The notes below the pieces were generated by a model. It was not told the DNA's origin. It saw only the letters and a list, made by a program, of their open reading frames with translations, and searched no databases. 64,000 nucleotides of DNA from Chlamydiales bacterium (GTDB taxonomy: Bacteria; Chlamydiota; Chlamydiia; Chlamydiales; JAAKFR01): the NCBI GenBank assembly GCA_024233495.1, contig JACKPM010000001.1, forward strand, positions 305,052 to 369,051, read 5' to 3'. Position numbers and translations under genes: made by a program. Of this stretch, positions 49,772 through 58,467 are shown in pieces (the first letter of the stretch is position 1; each line of letters starts with the position of its first letter).

Positions 49772-50321
49772 GGATGCGCTCAACGGTTTTGACTGTTGCC
49801 ATTGTTAACGAGTCGAACTCAATATTGACAAAATCGCCCACCTTTTTGTGGAATACTTTCAACGTCTCAGGGATCAGATGAACAGTGAAGGCGTCTTCAA
49901 ATACGTCGACAACTGTAAGACTCATTCCATCAACAGCAACATAGCCCTTCTCAAAAAGGTAGGTGGTGTTGGGCACAGAGAAGGTGTAGATGTTCTCTTC
50001 AATTTTTTGAATCATGGAGGTGCAGTAGATGTGGCCAGAGAGCATGTGGCCACCAATCTCATCACCGATGCGAGCAGAGCGCTCAATGTGCACCTGTTGT
50101 CCCACCTTCAAGTTTCCAAGCGTCGTGCGCTTCAGCGTTTCTCCAACTGCTTGAAACCAGACGTGATCATCCACGGCTATCGCCGTTTGGCACGTGCCAT
50201 CAACAGAAACGCTCGCCCCAATTTCTAGTCCATCATGCGGAAAGTCAATGGCATAGGTTTGTACGTCACCGCACTCTACAGCCGCTACAACACCGAAAAT
50301 CCGAATAATTCCTGTAAACAT
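49746..50321 (-). CDS. ribE: riboflavin synthase alpha subunit
   Basis: Converts two 6,7-dimethyl-8-ribityllumazine molecules to riboflavin. The start at 50321 gives the invariant MFTGII; the frame extends upstream but without meaning. 191 residues with two tandem lumazine-binding barrels, seen in VSVDGTCQTA (about 45) and VAVDGMSLTVVD (about 140). Normal length. In line with the ribC gene CT405 recalled from C. trachomatis. Divergent from the propeller protein gene; other rib genes are not in the window. Confidence 0.95.
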   Translation of the reverse strand: MFTGIIRIFGVVAAVECGDVQTYAIDFPHDGLEIGASVSVDGTCQTAIAVDDHVWFQAVGETLKRTTLGNLKVGQQVHIERSARIGDEIGGHMLSGHIYCTSMIQKIEENIYTFSVPNTTYLFEKGYVAVDGMSLTVVDVFEDAFTVHLIPETLKVFHKKVGDFVNIEFDSLTMATVKTVERILKSRDKPI

Positions 50322-50370
50322 ATGATGAAATAAAGTATACTTCGCAATCTTTTTTAAAGGGAGGAAAATT

Positions 50371-51144
50371 ATGGCAACATTAGCTGCGCTCACTCCGCGA
50401 GTGATTGGAGTAATGAGCATTGGTCCTGTGAGTGCTTTGGCTGTTAGATCACAACAGGTTGTCGCTGCAACTGCTCATGGAGTTTTTGAAAGTTACAACT
50501 GCCACACAGGTGAAAAGGCTAGATGGTGTGGTAATCCAAATTTACGTCATCTTGCTATGGCAGGGAGAGTGGTTCTTGAATATCGACCAGATCAAGTGAT
50601 CGCTTGGGATACGAGGAAAGGGGAGTGCTTGCGAGCCATTAGGATGCCAAAGCAAGGCCCTGTTGTCAAATCAGTTTTTCATCCTCTCACCCCAGACGAG
50701 TTGGCATTTTTTGCTGAGATAAAACATGTAAGAGCTGGAAATAGAGATTATGTTCTTGGTCATTGGCATTCAGCGATATCGACCTGTGCATCATGGTTTG
50801 GATCTGTATCTCGTGGCGTTGGATCTACTTTTTTTGGGGCGCTTCCTCAATATATTTTGGGGAGCCACAACACAGAGGTTGTCCGTTGGGATCTAAACAA
50901 GGATGAAGTCGTAGGCCACAACTTGCATGAGGGGAGTGTATCAGCAGGTGCGTTGCATGAGCATTACTTTGTAACAGGTGATGTTTTTGGTAAGGTGGTG
51001 CTTTGTGGAGACGAAAATACGACGACAACATTTCGTATGGGTGGACCTGTAACAGCTCTTGCAGTCGATCAAAACATTGTTGCGGTTGGGCAGCCCAATC
51101 AAGTCTTACTTCTCGAAGCTAACTTTCCACCGGGTACTGCCTAA
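50371..51144 (+). CDS. beta-propeller protein (WD40/PQQ-like)
   Basis: 257 residues after a strong GGGAGG ribosome site. Repeated strand units (VSALAVRSQQVVAATAHGVFESYNCHTGE, VIAWDTRKGECLRAI, EVVRWDLNKDEVVGHNL, GPVTALAVDQNIVAVGQ) have the WD40-like pattern of about 40 residues, roughly six blades. No signal peptide. Such proteins usually serve as protein-binding platforms. The partner is unknown. The stop overlaps the exchanger gene tail to tail by 4 bases. Confidence 0.72.
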   Translation: MATLAALTPRVIGVMSIGPVSALAVRSQQVVAATAHGVFESYNCHTGEKARWCGNPNLRHLAMAGRVVLEYRPDQVIAWDTRKGECLRAIRMPKQGPVVKSVFHPLTPDELAFFAEIKHVRAGNRDYVLGHWHSAISTCASWFGSVSRGVGSTFFGALPQYILGSHNTEVVRWDLNKDEVVGHNLHEGSVSAGALHEHYFVTGDVFGKVVLCGDENTTTTFRMGGPVTALAVDQNIVAVGQPNQVLLLEANFPPGTA

Positions 51145-52169
51145 AGCGGAGCGCGGTAGTGGCGCCATAGTGCGATGATGAGCGTCACTATAGTGAGCGG
51201 CGCGATGAAGGCGAAGAAGGCGGTTTGGAAGAAGGGGAGAAAGGGTGTTTTGATTGCGGCCATCACAACATAGGCAAAATAAAGAGCGTAGTAGGCAAGA
51301 AATAAGACACCTTCCCATCTTGAGATTTTATGTCCAGTGATCGCAATAGGAAGTGTTGCCAGCGCAGTGGCAAACATCACAGGGATGTCGAAATCCATGG
51401 CCTGTGCAGATACGGCGAAGGGGCGCACAATAGCCGAAATCCCTCCCACGGCAAAGATGTTGAAGATGTTGCTGCCGATGAGGCTGCCTAGCGCCATCTC
51501 ACCCTCGCGCTTACACAAGCAGACTATAGTGGTAGCCACCTCAGGCAAAGAGGTGCCAATTGCGACAAGTGTGAGTCCCAAAAAGAGCGAAGAGACGTTC
51601 CAGCTCTGTGCCATTTGCTGCACACCTGTGATGAGAAAGTCCGATCCGAATGAAAGCAGCGCAAGACCTATAATGACCCAAATGATCTGCAGCCATAAGG
51701 CGTGTTTCACCTCTTTTGGTTTGATCACCTCATCCTCTTTGAGCATGCGAAAGGCAAAGAAGATGTAGCAACAAATGCCGAAGAAGAGGAGAAAGCCTTC
51801 TGGGCGGCTGATAGCCCCAAAAGTGGAGAATGCCCACAAAAGCAAAGAGGCAAAGATCATGATTGGCACATCCCAAAAAAGGAGGCGGCGGTGGACAATG
51901 ACAGGCTGAATAATAGCAACTAGAGCGAGGACAAAGAGGAGGTTAAAAATATTACTTCCAACAATATTGCCAATCACGATGCTTCCTTCGCCCTTGTAGG
52001 CAGCAAGAGAGCAAACGGCGATTTCAGGGCTGCTTGTTCCAAAGGCAATAATCGTAAGGCCAATGATCAGAGGGGAGAGACGGAGGCGTTGCCCAATCGC
52101 TGAAGCACCTGAAACGAGCGCCTTTGCTCCTACAACCAGAGAGACCAATCCAATAAAGAACCAAAGCAC
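51141..52169 (-). CDS. sodium/calcium exchanger-type cation antiporter (CaCA family, YrbG-like)
   Basis: 342 residues with ten to eleven helices and the two inverted alpha repeats of the family: IIAFGTSSPEIAVCSLAA...GNIVGSNIFNLL near residue 40 and TLVAIGTSLPEVATTI...GSLIGSNIFNIF near 205. The acidic residues in both GTSxPE motifs are the ion ligands. It exchanges Na+ or H+ for Ca2+ across the inner membrane. Nested MITE-A copies lie just upstream of the start, so its promoter must be within or beyond them. Confidence 0.93.
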   Translation of the reverse strand: MLWFFIGLVSLVVGAKALVSGASAIGQRLRLSPLIIGLTIIAFGTSSPEIAVCSLAAYKGEGSIVIGNIVGSNIFNLLFVLALVAIIQPVIVHRRLLFWDVPIMIFASLLLWAFSTFGAISRPEGFLLFFGICCYIFFAFRMLKEDEVIKPKEVKHALWLQIIWVIIGLALLSFGSDFLITGVQQMAQSWNVSSLFLGLTLVAIGTSLPEVATTIVCLCKREGEMALGSLIGSNIFNIFAVGGISAIVRPFAVSAQAMDFDIPVMFATALATLPIAITGHKISRWEGVLFLAYYALYFAYVVMAAIKTPFLPFFQTAFFAFIAPLTIVTLIIALWRHYRAPL

Positions 52170-52208
52170 GAACTCACTAAACGAATTTTAAGCTTTTGGA
52201 GCAAGCTT

Positions 52209-52540
52209 TAGATGGTGTCGTCAAATTTTCTCCTTTGTCAGCCGGATCTTTTCTGCCAAAATGCGTCCTCGCAACCTCGGAAGTAGCGCTTTGGCTACTC
52301 CCTTCGCTTTCGATTGCGCATTTTGCCTAGATGGTGTCGTCAAATTTTCTCCTTTGTCAGCCGGATCTTTTCTGCCAAAATGCACCCTCGCAACCTCGGG
52401 AGTAGCGCTATGGCTACTCCCTTCGCTTTCGATTGCGCATTTTGCCTAGAAAATCTCTCGCCTCACAAAGGAGAAAATTTGACGACACCATCTAGAAAAT
52501 CTCTCGCCTCACAAAGGAGAAAATTTGACGACACCATCTA
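52209..52540 (+). mobile_element. MITE-A copy 4 (outer, interrupted by another copy)
   Basis: Starts with TA-GATGGTGTCGTC and ends ...GACGACACCATC-TA. It is interrupted at the TA of its GCCTAGAAAATC segment by copy 5. Removing 52330-52494 restores a normal full-length element. Its right terminus encodes the last residues and the stop of the methyltransferase gene at 52509-53312. Confidence 0.92.
52328..52494 (+). mobile_element. MITE-A copy 5 (nested inside copy 4)
   Basis: A 167-bp intact element with TA at 52328-52329 and 52493-52494. The junctions show the target was a single TA in the outer copy and that TA was duplicated on insertion, giving direct sequence evidence for the target site. 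Confidence 0.92.
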
Positions 52541-53312
52541 GATCGTGCGCAATAAAAAGATGAGAGCCAATCCCAAAATTCATATACTTTTCGAACTCCC
52601 ATGTTGGATGTTTTTCAAGCACTTCCGCTACTGCTTTTCTTTGTCCTAAATTTGGGTTTCCAAGCGAGGTCATCCAATCATCGCAGATGATCAACGTCCC
52701 ATCCTGGATTACGTTATATTTGAAAAGAAGCTCCAAAACACACTTTGATGCTGAATAAAGGTCGCAATCTAAGAAAATGAGCCGCGCCTTTGCCTCTTTC
52801 ATTCTGCTAAGGTAGCACTCTAATGTCTCTTCAAAAAAACCTTTCGTCACAAAAATACGGTCGCCCAGCACTTTTGAAAGCTTCCTTTGTATGTAGTCCT
52901 CGATTCCACTGGGGCCACGCATGCTTCCTTTCTTCCAAACCCCGGAGTGATGCTCGTAAGAGCAGAGGTCAAGTTCGCGAGCTTCAGGTAACCCCTCAAA
53001 AGAGTCAAACAGATGGAGAGAGGCGTCGATTTGGAACTGCTTCATATATTGCGCAAGAAGACGGGACGTAAATCCGTAACAAACGCCGAATTCAAAAATG
53101 TCTCCTTCTAAGGGGAGAGACTTCAGGAGAAGGAAAATTTCTTCGAAAGTCTCTTTGTAAATTTTTTTAACTCCTTTTTTAGAGGAGAGATATTGGAAAG
53201 GTTCTCCTGACGCGGGTTTGAATGCCTGCTGTTTTAATTGGATATGTCTGACAAAGGCGGAGCCTACTGAAGATTTGAGTAAGATTTTTTTAACAAGAGT
53301 TCTTAGCGCCAT
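52509..53312 (-). CDS. SAM-dependent methyltransferase, TylF/macrocin O-methyltransferase type, MITE-derived C-terminus
   Basis: 267 residues. The SAM-binding motif I is EGDIFEFGVCYGFTSRLL near residue 75, followed by LHLFDSFEGLPE (motif II) and RLIFLDCDLYSASKCVLELLF with the acidic metal-binding cluster ICDDW, as in TylF enzymes. These methylate sugar hydroxyls of natural products or surface glycans. The original C-terminus after FIAHDL has been replaced: the last nine residues (DGVVKFSPL) and the stop are read from the end of MITE-A. The core seems complete, so activity may persist. Confidence 0.82.
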   Translation of the reverse strand: MALRTLVKKILLKSSVGSAFVRHIQLKQQAFKPASGEPFQYLSSKKGVKKIYKETFEEIFLLLKSLPLEGDIFEFGVCYGFTSRLLAQYMKQFQIDASLHLFDSFEGLPEARELDLCSYEHHSGVWKKGSMRGPSGIEDYIQRKLSKVLGDRIFVTKGFFEETLECYLSRMKEAKARLIFLDCDLYSASKCVLELLFKYNVIQDGTLIICDDWMTSLGNPNLGQRKAVAEVLEKHPTWEFEKYMNFGIGSHLFIAHDLDGVVKFSPL

Positions 53313-53438
53313 TCAAATACCATAGAGGAGGGTTTTTTATAGGGCAAAAGAATTTCTATCCTCTTACCTCATTTAGCGCTTTTGGAAAATGGAGGTTTTT
53401 TCTATAGTCCACCTCTTTTCAGAATGTGAAGGTGTCAG

Positions 53439-53930
53439 GTGCAGTGCCCTTATTGTGGTTGTGAAGAGCTGAAAGTGACCGATTCGCGCAATGCGATAGA
53501 TGCAAATGCAATCCGTCGCCGAAGAGAGTGCTTGGGCTGTAGCCGCCGCTTTACTACATTCGAGATGCTTGAACTCACCATGCAGGTGAAGAAGCGAGAT
53601 GGGTGTTACGAAGATTTCCAAGAACAAAAGTTAATCAGTGGCTTGGAGGCGGCATGCCGCCATACCAGTGTGAGCCATGAGCAGGTGCGCACAATCGCCT
53701 CAAAGGTGACAAGCGAGCTGATGGATAAGCAAACGCGGGAGATCTCTTCAAAAGAAATTGGGGAAATCGTAATGAAATATTTGAAAAGTATGGACACAAT
53801 TGCATATATCCGATTTGCGTGCGTCTATAGGCGCTTTAAGGACATTGGGGAGCTGATGGAGGCGATTCACTCTGTCACCCCGGAAGGAGAGAAACATGGC
53901 ATTGAAGAAGTCAGAAATTGCAGAATTTAA
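53439..53930 (+). CDS. nrdR: transcriptional repressor NrdR
   Basis: Represses ribonucleotide reductase genes in response to ATP/dATP. GTG start at 53439 (MQCPYCGCEELKVTDSR). The zinc ribbon uses CPYC and CLGC near residues 3-34; the ATP cone follows (VKKRDGCYEDFQEQKLISGL). The 163-residue length includes a short tail overlapping dksA by 35 bases. Part of nrdR-dksA-lspA, an order I recall from C. trachomatis CT406-CT408. Confidence 0.95.
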   Translation: MQCPYCGCEELKVTDSRNAIDANAIRRRRECLGCSRRFTTFEMLELTMQVKKRDGCYEDFQEQKLISGLEAACRHTSVSHEQVRTIASKVTSELMDKQTREISSKEIGEIVMKYLKSMDTIAYIRFACVYRRFKDIGELMEAIHSVTPEGEKHGIEEVRNCRI

Positions 53931-54261
53931 AACAAGACTCCTCGATTTAAAGAGGCAGTTAACTCACACCCTAGAAGGAACGAGTGAAGAGGTAAAAAAA
54001 CCTGATGAGGCGACTGGCTATTCCCAGCACCAAGCTGACCAGGGGACCGATGACTTTGATCGTCGCGTGAGCTTGGAGCTCACCTCAAATGACTACGAAA
54101 TCTTGCGTCAAATTGACCGCGCTCTTGAGAAAATCGATGAGGATACCTACGGCGTTTGCGACATCTCAGGTGATGAGATTCCCATCAAACGTCTCGAAGC
54201 GGTGCCTTACGCGACGATGACCGTAAAAGCTCAAGAAAATTTTGAGAAAGGGCTACTATAG
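53896..54261 (+). CDS. dksA: DksA/TraR family protein with incomplete zinc finger
   Basis: 121 residues. An N-terminal coiled coil (FKTRLLDLKRQLTHTL) and the D-rich tip (QHQADQGTDDFDRRVSLEL) show that it belongs with DksA, which binds the RNA polymerase secondary channel. In the globular domain the four zinc cysteines are reduced to one: YGVCDISGDEIPIKRLEAVPYATMTVKAQE, where CxxC has become CDIS and the second CxxC is TVKA. The structure must be held without zinc, as described for Cys-poor DksA variants. It overlaps nrdR. Confidence 0.9.
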   Translation: MALKKSEIAEFKTRLLDLKRQLTHTLEGTSEEVKKPDEATGYSQHQADQGTDDFDRRVSLELTSNDYEILRQIDRALEKIDEDTYGVCDISGDEIPIKRLEAVPYATMTVKAQENFEKGLL

Positions 54262-54305
54262 CAACGAAGAAGCAAATAATTCGTTGTTGTGCTACACTCC
54301 CTCTC

Positions 54306-54800
54306 ATGAAGCGCACTCTTCTTTATCTCGCGTTTGCTTTGGCACTTCTGGGACTTGATATTGTCTCTAAAGGGGTAGTCTATCGTGATCTCGCTCCATT
54401 GATTATGCAAAAGCCAGGAGAGGGAATCCCAATTTTTCAGAATTTTCTTGGAGTTGATTTCTTCCTAGGCCTCACCTTTAACAAAGGTGCGGCTTGGGGG
54501 CTTTTTTCAAACTTCAACTTCCTCTTGATCTTGGTGCGCATTGCGATCGTCATAGCCCTTTTTATTTATCTAATTCGCTTTTGCAAAAACCGTGCGCTTG
54601 TCTTCCCTTTTGTTCTCATATTGACGGGTGCTATTGGGAATATTCTTGATTTTTTCCTCTACGGCTTTGTGATTGACTTCTTCCACTTCCGTTTCTGGGG
54701 ACATAGCTTTCCGCTTTTCAATGTAGCAGATGCTTTGATCTCGATTGGCGTGACAATTCTTTTTTTCAATCTCTACTTCAAAAAACATGCACGCGTCTAA
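54306..54800 (+). CDS. lspA: lipoprotein signal peptidase
   Basis: An integral inner-membrane aspartyl protease that removes signal peptides from prolipoproteins. 164 residues, four helices. The catalytic Asp pair is in GFVIDFFHF and FNVADALIS; the conserved TFNKGAAWGLF and GAIGNILD segments are present. Overlaps the following gene by 14 bases, consistent with an operon. Confidence 0.94.
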   Translation: MKRTLLYLAFALALLGLDIVSKGVVYRDLAPLIMQKPGEGIPIFQNFLGVDFFLGLTFNKGAAWGLFSNFNFLLILVRIAIVIALFIYLIRFCKNRALVFPFVLILTGAIGNILDFFLYGFVIDFFHFRFWGHSFPLFNVADALISIGVTILFFNLYFKKHARV

Positions 54801-55413
54801 ATTCATCAAAATTCCAGCCCTTCTCGACGGGGATGAGCTTGCTGCTCTTTTCAAACATTTGGGGCCTTTTTCTATTTTTGAGATGGGGCGTATCAGTGAG
54901 AAGGTGGAGCTCTCTCTGGATGAATTTTTAGAGGCATACATCAGCTACATTGGGGGGCTGAAAAAGGGAGAAAAGAGCGATTGGCCTTTCGCCTATATTT
55001 TCACAGTGTCGCACAAGGCCCTTGAGATTCGTGAGATAGAGGGGCGTTTTTTGGTGCGTCCTAAGATGCCAGTTGTCCAACTGCAGCCGAGCCGTGTGCG
55101 CTACAGCAAAGCCGATGGCGCTTTTCAAACAGGTGTCTATGGAAAACAGAGCATCAGTTGGGGGATTCAGTTCTCCTATCCTTTTCTCTTTCAAGATGCT
55201 ACAACACACGAAATTGAGAAAATCACGCCTTGTGAACGCTTCCCTAACACGCAGCTTTTTTTGGATTTGCAAAAATGGTTGCGTAAGAACAGTTCGGTCA
55301 CGCCATTTGAGGTGGAGGGAAAGCGGATCAATGTGCCGATTCGTTTAGGGAAAAAGTGCTTTGACTGGATTTCCCACCACCCTGATTTAGAGGAGATATC
55401 TGTTGTTTGCTGA
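54787..55413 (+). CDS. conserved-looking hypothetical protein
   Basis: 208 residues, mixed alpha/beta, no signal peptide or membrane helix. It overlaps lspA at its start and pncC at its end, so it belongs to the nrdR-dksA-lspA transcription unit. Notable segments are PFAYIFTVSHKALEIREIEGRFLVRPKMPVVQ and GVYGKQSISWGIQFSYPFLFQD. I do not recognise a family, although a chlamydial orthologue seems likely given the surrounding synteny. Confidence 0.78.
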   Translation: MHASKFIKIPALLDGDELAALFKHLGPFSIFEMGRISEKVELSLDEFLEAYISYIGGLKKGEKSDWPFAYIFTVSHKALEIREIEGRFLVRPKMPVVQLQPSRVRYSKADGAFQTGVYGKQSISWGIQFSYPFLFQDATTHEIEKITPCERFPNTQLFLDLQKWLRKNSSVTPFEVEGKRINVPIRLGKKCFDWISHHPDLEEISVVC

Positions 55414-55843
55414 AAAAGTGCACGAATTGTTCATCAATCGGCGACTTACTCTTGCATGTGCTGAGTCATGCACAGGCGGAGGTGTAGCAAGTGCTCTTGT
55501 ACAGATTCCTGATGCTTCGCTCTACTTTTTGGGTTCAGCCGTGACGTATGCCAATAGTGCAAAGCACAATATTTTGAAGGTAACGGCAAAACAAGCAGTT
55601 TCAGAAGGGTGTGCGCTGCAAATGGCAGAGGGTGCCCGCGCTCTTTTTGGTGCGGATGTAGCTGTATCTACAACAGGGGTTGCAGGGCCAAGCGGGGAGC
55701 CTGTGGGAAAAGTGTGCATGGCAGTTGCGCTTCCTGATAAGACAATCGCCTGGACAGAGCATTTTGAAGGGAGTCGAAGAGAGATCATCTCCCAAACAAC
55801 GGAACGTATTTTGGAGCGCCTCTATGAACTATGCACTTCTTGA
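55403..55843 (+). CDS. pncC: nicotinamide-nucleotide amidohydrolase (CinA C-terminal domain)
   Basis: 146 residues equivalent to the C-terminal CinA domain alone. A TTG start at 55403 gives MFAEKVHELFINRRLTLACAESCTGGGVASAL; AESCTGG is the family signature, followed by FLGSAVTYANSAKHNIL and STTGVAGPSGEPVGKVCMAV. It deamidates nicotinamide mononucleotide in NAD recycling. Overlaps the genes on both sides. The N-terminal CinA molybdopterin-like domain is absent. Confidence 0.92.
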   Translation: MFAEKVHELFINRRLTLACAESCTGGGVASALVQIPDASLYFLGSAVTYANSAKHNILKVTAKQAVSEGCALQMAEGARALFGADVAVSTTGVAGPSGEPVGKVCMAVALPDKTIAWTEHFEGSRREIISQTTERILERLYELCTS

Positions 55844-56576
55844 TAGTGGAGATGGGGAGAAGCTGGAGCAGTTCGGAGAAATAGTGCTGCAGCGTCCAGC
55901 CCCGACTGCTCTTTGGCGCAAAAGCCGAGAGTGGAAACCAGACGCAATTTTCCGAGGAAAGAAGTGGGTCATGAAAAAAAGGCTCCCTGAAACTTGGACC
56001 ATCTCAGTGGAAGGGATTCGCTTTTTGCTCAAGCGCACTGATTTTGGCCATCTAGGCATTTTCCCAGAGCAAGCTGAGCAATGGAAGTGGCTTTCGCAGA
56101 AAAAGGGGAGGGTACTCAATCTTTTTGCCTATTCGGGTGGAAGCTCTTTTGCCTCTCCAGGTGAAGTGACGCATGTCGATGCAGCAAAAGGGATGGTTGA
56201 TTGGGCAAACGAAAATGCGAAGCTCAATAACCGGAAAAATATTCGATGGATTGTCGAAGATGTGCGGAAGTTTATAAAAAAGGAGATCAAGAGAGGAAGT
56301 ACTTATGACGGTATTGTGCTTGACCCTCCCACCTTTGGAAGAGGAAAATCGCTCGAAGTCTTCAAAATTGAGAAAGACTTGCCAAAACTCCTGGATATGT
56401 GTGTCGAGTTGAAGCCAAAGTTCGTCTTGCTTAGCTGCCACACCCCTGGCTACACCCCAATTGTTTTAAAACAGCTCTTGCAAGAGCGCTTTGGAGAGAA
56501 TCTCACTTTTGGTGAAATGGTGCTGCCCGGACCCTTCGATCTTCCAAGCGGAGGCTTTGCTAGATGGGAGAAGTAA
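55824..56576 (+). CDS. class I SAM methyltransferase (RlmI/RlmK-like)
   Basis: 250 residues from the ATG at 55824, overlapping pncC by 20 bases; longer versions of the frame run inside pncC. Motif I is VLNLFAYSGGSSF near residue 97, motif II THVDAAKGMVDWA, and the catalytic DPPTFGRG motif near 170. This is the core of rRNA m5C/m2G methyltransferases without an N-terminal PUA domain. Its RNA substrate is not determined here. Overlaps the following SpoU-type gene, again as one operon. Confidence 0.88.
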   Translation: MNYALLDSGDGEKLEQFGEIVLQRPAPTALWRKSREWKPDAIFRGKKWVMKKRLPETWTISVEGIRFLLKRTDFGHLGIFPEQAEQWKWLSQKKGRVLNLFAYSGGSSFASPGEVTHVDAAKGMVDWANENAKLNNRKNIRWIVEDVRKFIKKEIKRGSTYDGIVLDPPTFGRGKSLEVFKIEKDLPKLLDMCVELKPKFVLLSCHTPGYTPIVLKQLLQERFGENLTFGEMVLPGPFDLPSGGFARWEK

Positions 56577-57334
56577 TTGAGAGCGTCCAAAATCCAAAAA
56601 TTAAAGTAGCGCGCAAATTGTGGAAAAGACGGGAGAGAGACAAGTCAGGCCTCTTTTTAATCGAAGGCTACCGCGAACTCTCCCGCGCCAACGTTCCTGT
56701 CAAAATGCTCTTTATCTGTCCAGAGCTCTTTCTTGGTGAAAACGAAGGGGTACTCATCGCCAAGCACAAAGAAGTGTACACCGTGAGTGAAAAGGTGTTT
56801 CGCTCTCTCTCTTACCGCGACCGCCCTGATGGGTTGCTTGCGATTGCCGAGCAAAAACACTATGGCCTCGATATTTTGAAAGGTAAGAATCCCCTTTATA
56901 TCGTAGCAGAGGCGATTGAAAAGCCAGGAAATTTGGGCACTATTTTGCGCACAGCTGATGGGTGTGGAGCTGATGGTGTAATTGTGTGCGATAAATGCAC
57001 GGACATCTATAACCCAAATGTTGTGCGCGCCAGCACAGGAACACTTTTCACACAGCCTGTTGTGGAAGCAACTACAGATGAGTGTTTAGAGTGGCTTCAA
57101 AAAAATGGGATTGCTATTGTGGCAGCCACACCGCACGCAGATACGCTCTATACGGATGCAGATTTGCGTGGCCCTCTTGCCATTGCGGTGGGAACAGAAC
57201 AGTATGGGCTCTCTGAGAAGTGGATGCGATGCAAACAAGTAAAAATCCCCATGCGTGGCGTAGCCGACTCTCTCAACGTTGCCATGGCCACTACGCTCTT
57301 GCTCTACGAAGCATTGCGGCAGCGCTCTTCCTAA
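56564..57334 (+). CDS. SpoU/TrmH family RNA 2'-O-methyltransferase
   Basis: 256 residues. An N-terminal substrate-binding domain (SVQNPKIKVARKLWKRRERDKSGLFLIEGYREL) precedes the knotted catalytic domain with motif 1 EAIEKPGNLGTILRTADGCGADGVIV, motif 2 GTEQYGLS and motif 3 IPMRGVADSLNVAMATTLLLYEAL. It probably methylates rRNA or tRNA ribose. Equivalent in position to the spoU gene (CT403) I recall in C. trachomatis. The phosphoesterase frame starts within its last 115 bases. Confidence 0.93.
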   Translation: MGEVIESVQNPKIKVARKLWKRRERDKSGLFLIEGYRELSRANVPVKMLFICPELFLGENEGVLIAKHKEVYTVSEKVFRSLSYRDRPDGLLAIAEQKHYGLDILKGKNPLYIVAEAIEKPGNLGTILRTADGCGADGVIVCDKCTDIYNPNVVRASTGTLFTQPVVEATTDECLEWLQKNGIAIVAATPHADTLYTDADLRGPLAIAVGTEQYGLSEKWMRCKQVKIPMRGVADSLNVAMATTLLLYEALRQRSS

Positions 57335-58458
57335 TCTGTTCCAGCTTTATCAGACACACCTATGTGACGTGGCAAGACGACCCTTGCACCACAGCGACGA
57401 TCACCGTACATGGCGTGCAAACACCACCCAAACTTACCCTCATATGTGGCGAAAAAAAAGTGGAGGTAACTGGCTTTCAGATGCCTCTTCCCGACAAGCG
57501 GCGGATCTACCACTTCCATCTGGCGCAGCTTGAACCAGATACAGAATACGTCTTTTCTGTTGCTGACGCGACAGGGAGTTTTCGTACGCTCGCCTTTGAG
57601 CCTCCCTACCGCTTTATTGAGGGAGGTGACTTTGAAAATACAGTTGAGGCAGAGACGCTCACAAAACTTGCGGCCACTTATGAGCCGCAAGCTGTTTTTT
57701 TGGGAGGGGATTATCCCAGCACTGTTCTCTCTTCTGCTGATTATTCGAAATGGGATCGATGGCTCGATACCTACACCAAATATCTTGGCATGACTCCACT
57801 TGTGATGGCAATCGGCAACCATGAAGTGATTGGCGGCTATAACCAACCCAAAGAGCAAGCACCCTTCTTCTTCCACTACTTTCGGACGGAGAAAAACCCA
57901 GAGAGCTACTACACGATCCCTCTTGGCAAAAAACATCAGCTTTACATTCTTGACAGTGGTCATCATGCCTCTCACCAAATACAAGCAGAATGGTTAAAAG
58001 CCAATCTTCAAGAGCGCACTAACATCGCACTTTATCACGTGCCTCTTTTTCCAAGTGTGCGCTTTCCCAATAAAGGGCTTGCCTGCCACTTAGCGCAAAA
58101 AGGGGCGCACATATTTAAAAAGAAGGGATGCCTCTTTTCGCCTGAGTCGTATAGTGGACAACAGCACTGGCTTCCCATTTTCAAAGAAAACATAGACATT
58201 TCATTTGAGCATCACGACCAAACGTTGAAGCGTACTAAAGCGATTGGAAGGACGACCTACCTTGGCGATGGGGGATGGGGGTGTCTGCGCCAAACAAAGC
58301 CTCTTCAAGGGCTCTTTCACAACTACTTTGTTACATTACTCGGACATAAGCACTTTTTCTGGCTCATTGATATTCAAGATAAAAATATAATTACTAGTGC
58401 TATTTCGGTAAGTAACAAGCAGTTGGATTGTATTTATTTCCAAAATAAGCTAAAATAA
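57220..58458 (+). CDS. metallophosphoesterase, probably exported
   Basis: 412 codons as drawn; the start is uncertain. Residues 27-45 (LALRSIAAALFLICSSF) form a signal-like helix, with an Arg/His-rich leader if the ATG at 57220 or 57229 is used. After a fibronectin-like strand region (ATITVHGVQTPPKLTLICG) comes the calcineurin-like core: FIEGGDFENT, VFLGGDYPST, AIGNHEVIGGY and FEHHDQTLKR, the GD, GD, GNHE and H metal ligands of purple acid-type phosphatases. The substrate is unknown. It overlaps the SpoU-type gene by 115 bases unless a rare start is used. Confidence 0.85.
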   Translation: MDAMQTSKNPHAWRSRLSQRCHGHYALALRSIAAALFLICSSFIRHTYVTWQDDPCTTATITVHGVQTPPKLTLICGEKKVEVTGFQMPLPDKRRIYHFHLAQLEPDTEYVFSVADATGSFRTLAFEPPYRFIEGGDFENTVEAETLTKLAATYEPQAVFLGGDYPSTVLSSADYSKWDRWLDTYTKYLGMTPLVMAIGNHEVIGGYNQPKEQAPFFFHYFRTEKNPESYYTIPLGKKHQLYILDSGHHASHQIQAEWLKANLQERTNIALYHVPLFPSVRFPNKGLACHLAQKGAHIFKKKGCLFSPESYSGQQHWLPIFKENIDISFEHHDQTLKRTKAIGRTTYLGDGGWGCLRQTKPLQGLFHNYFVTLLGHKHFFWLIDIQDKNIITSAISVSNKQLDCIYFQNKLK

Positions 58459-58467
58459 TATCCTTAT

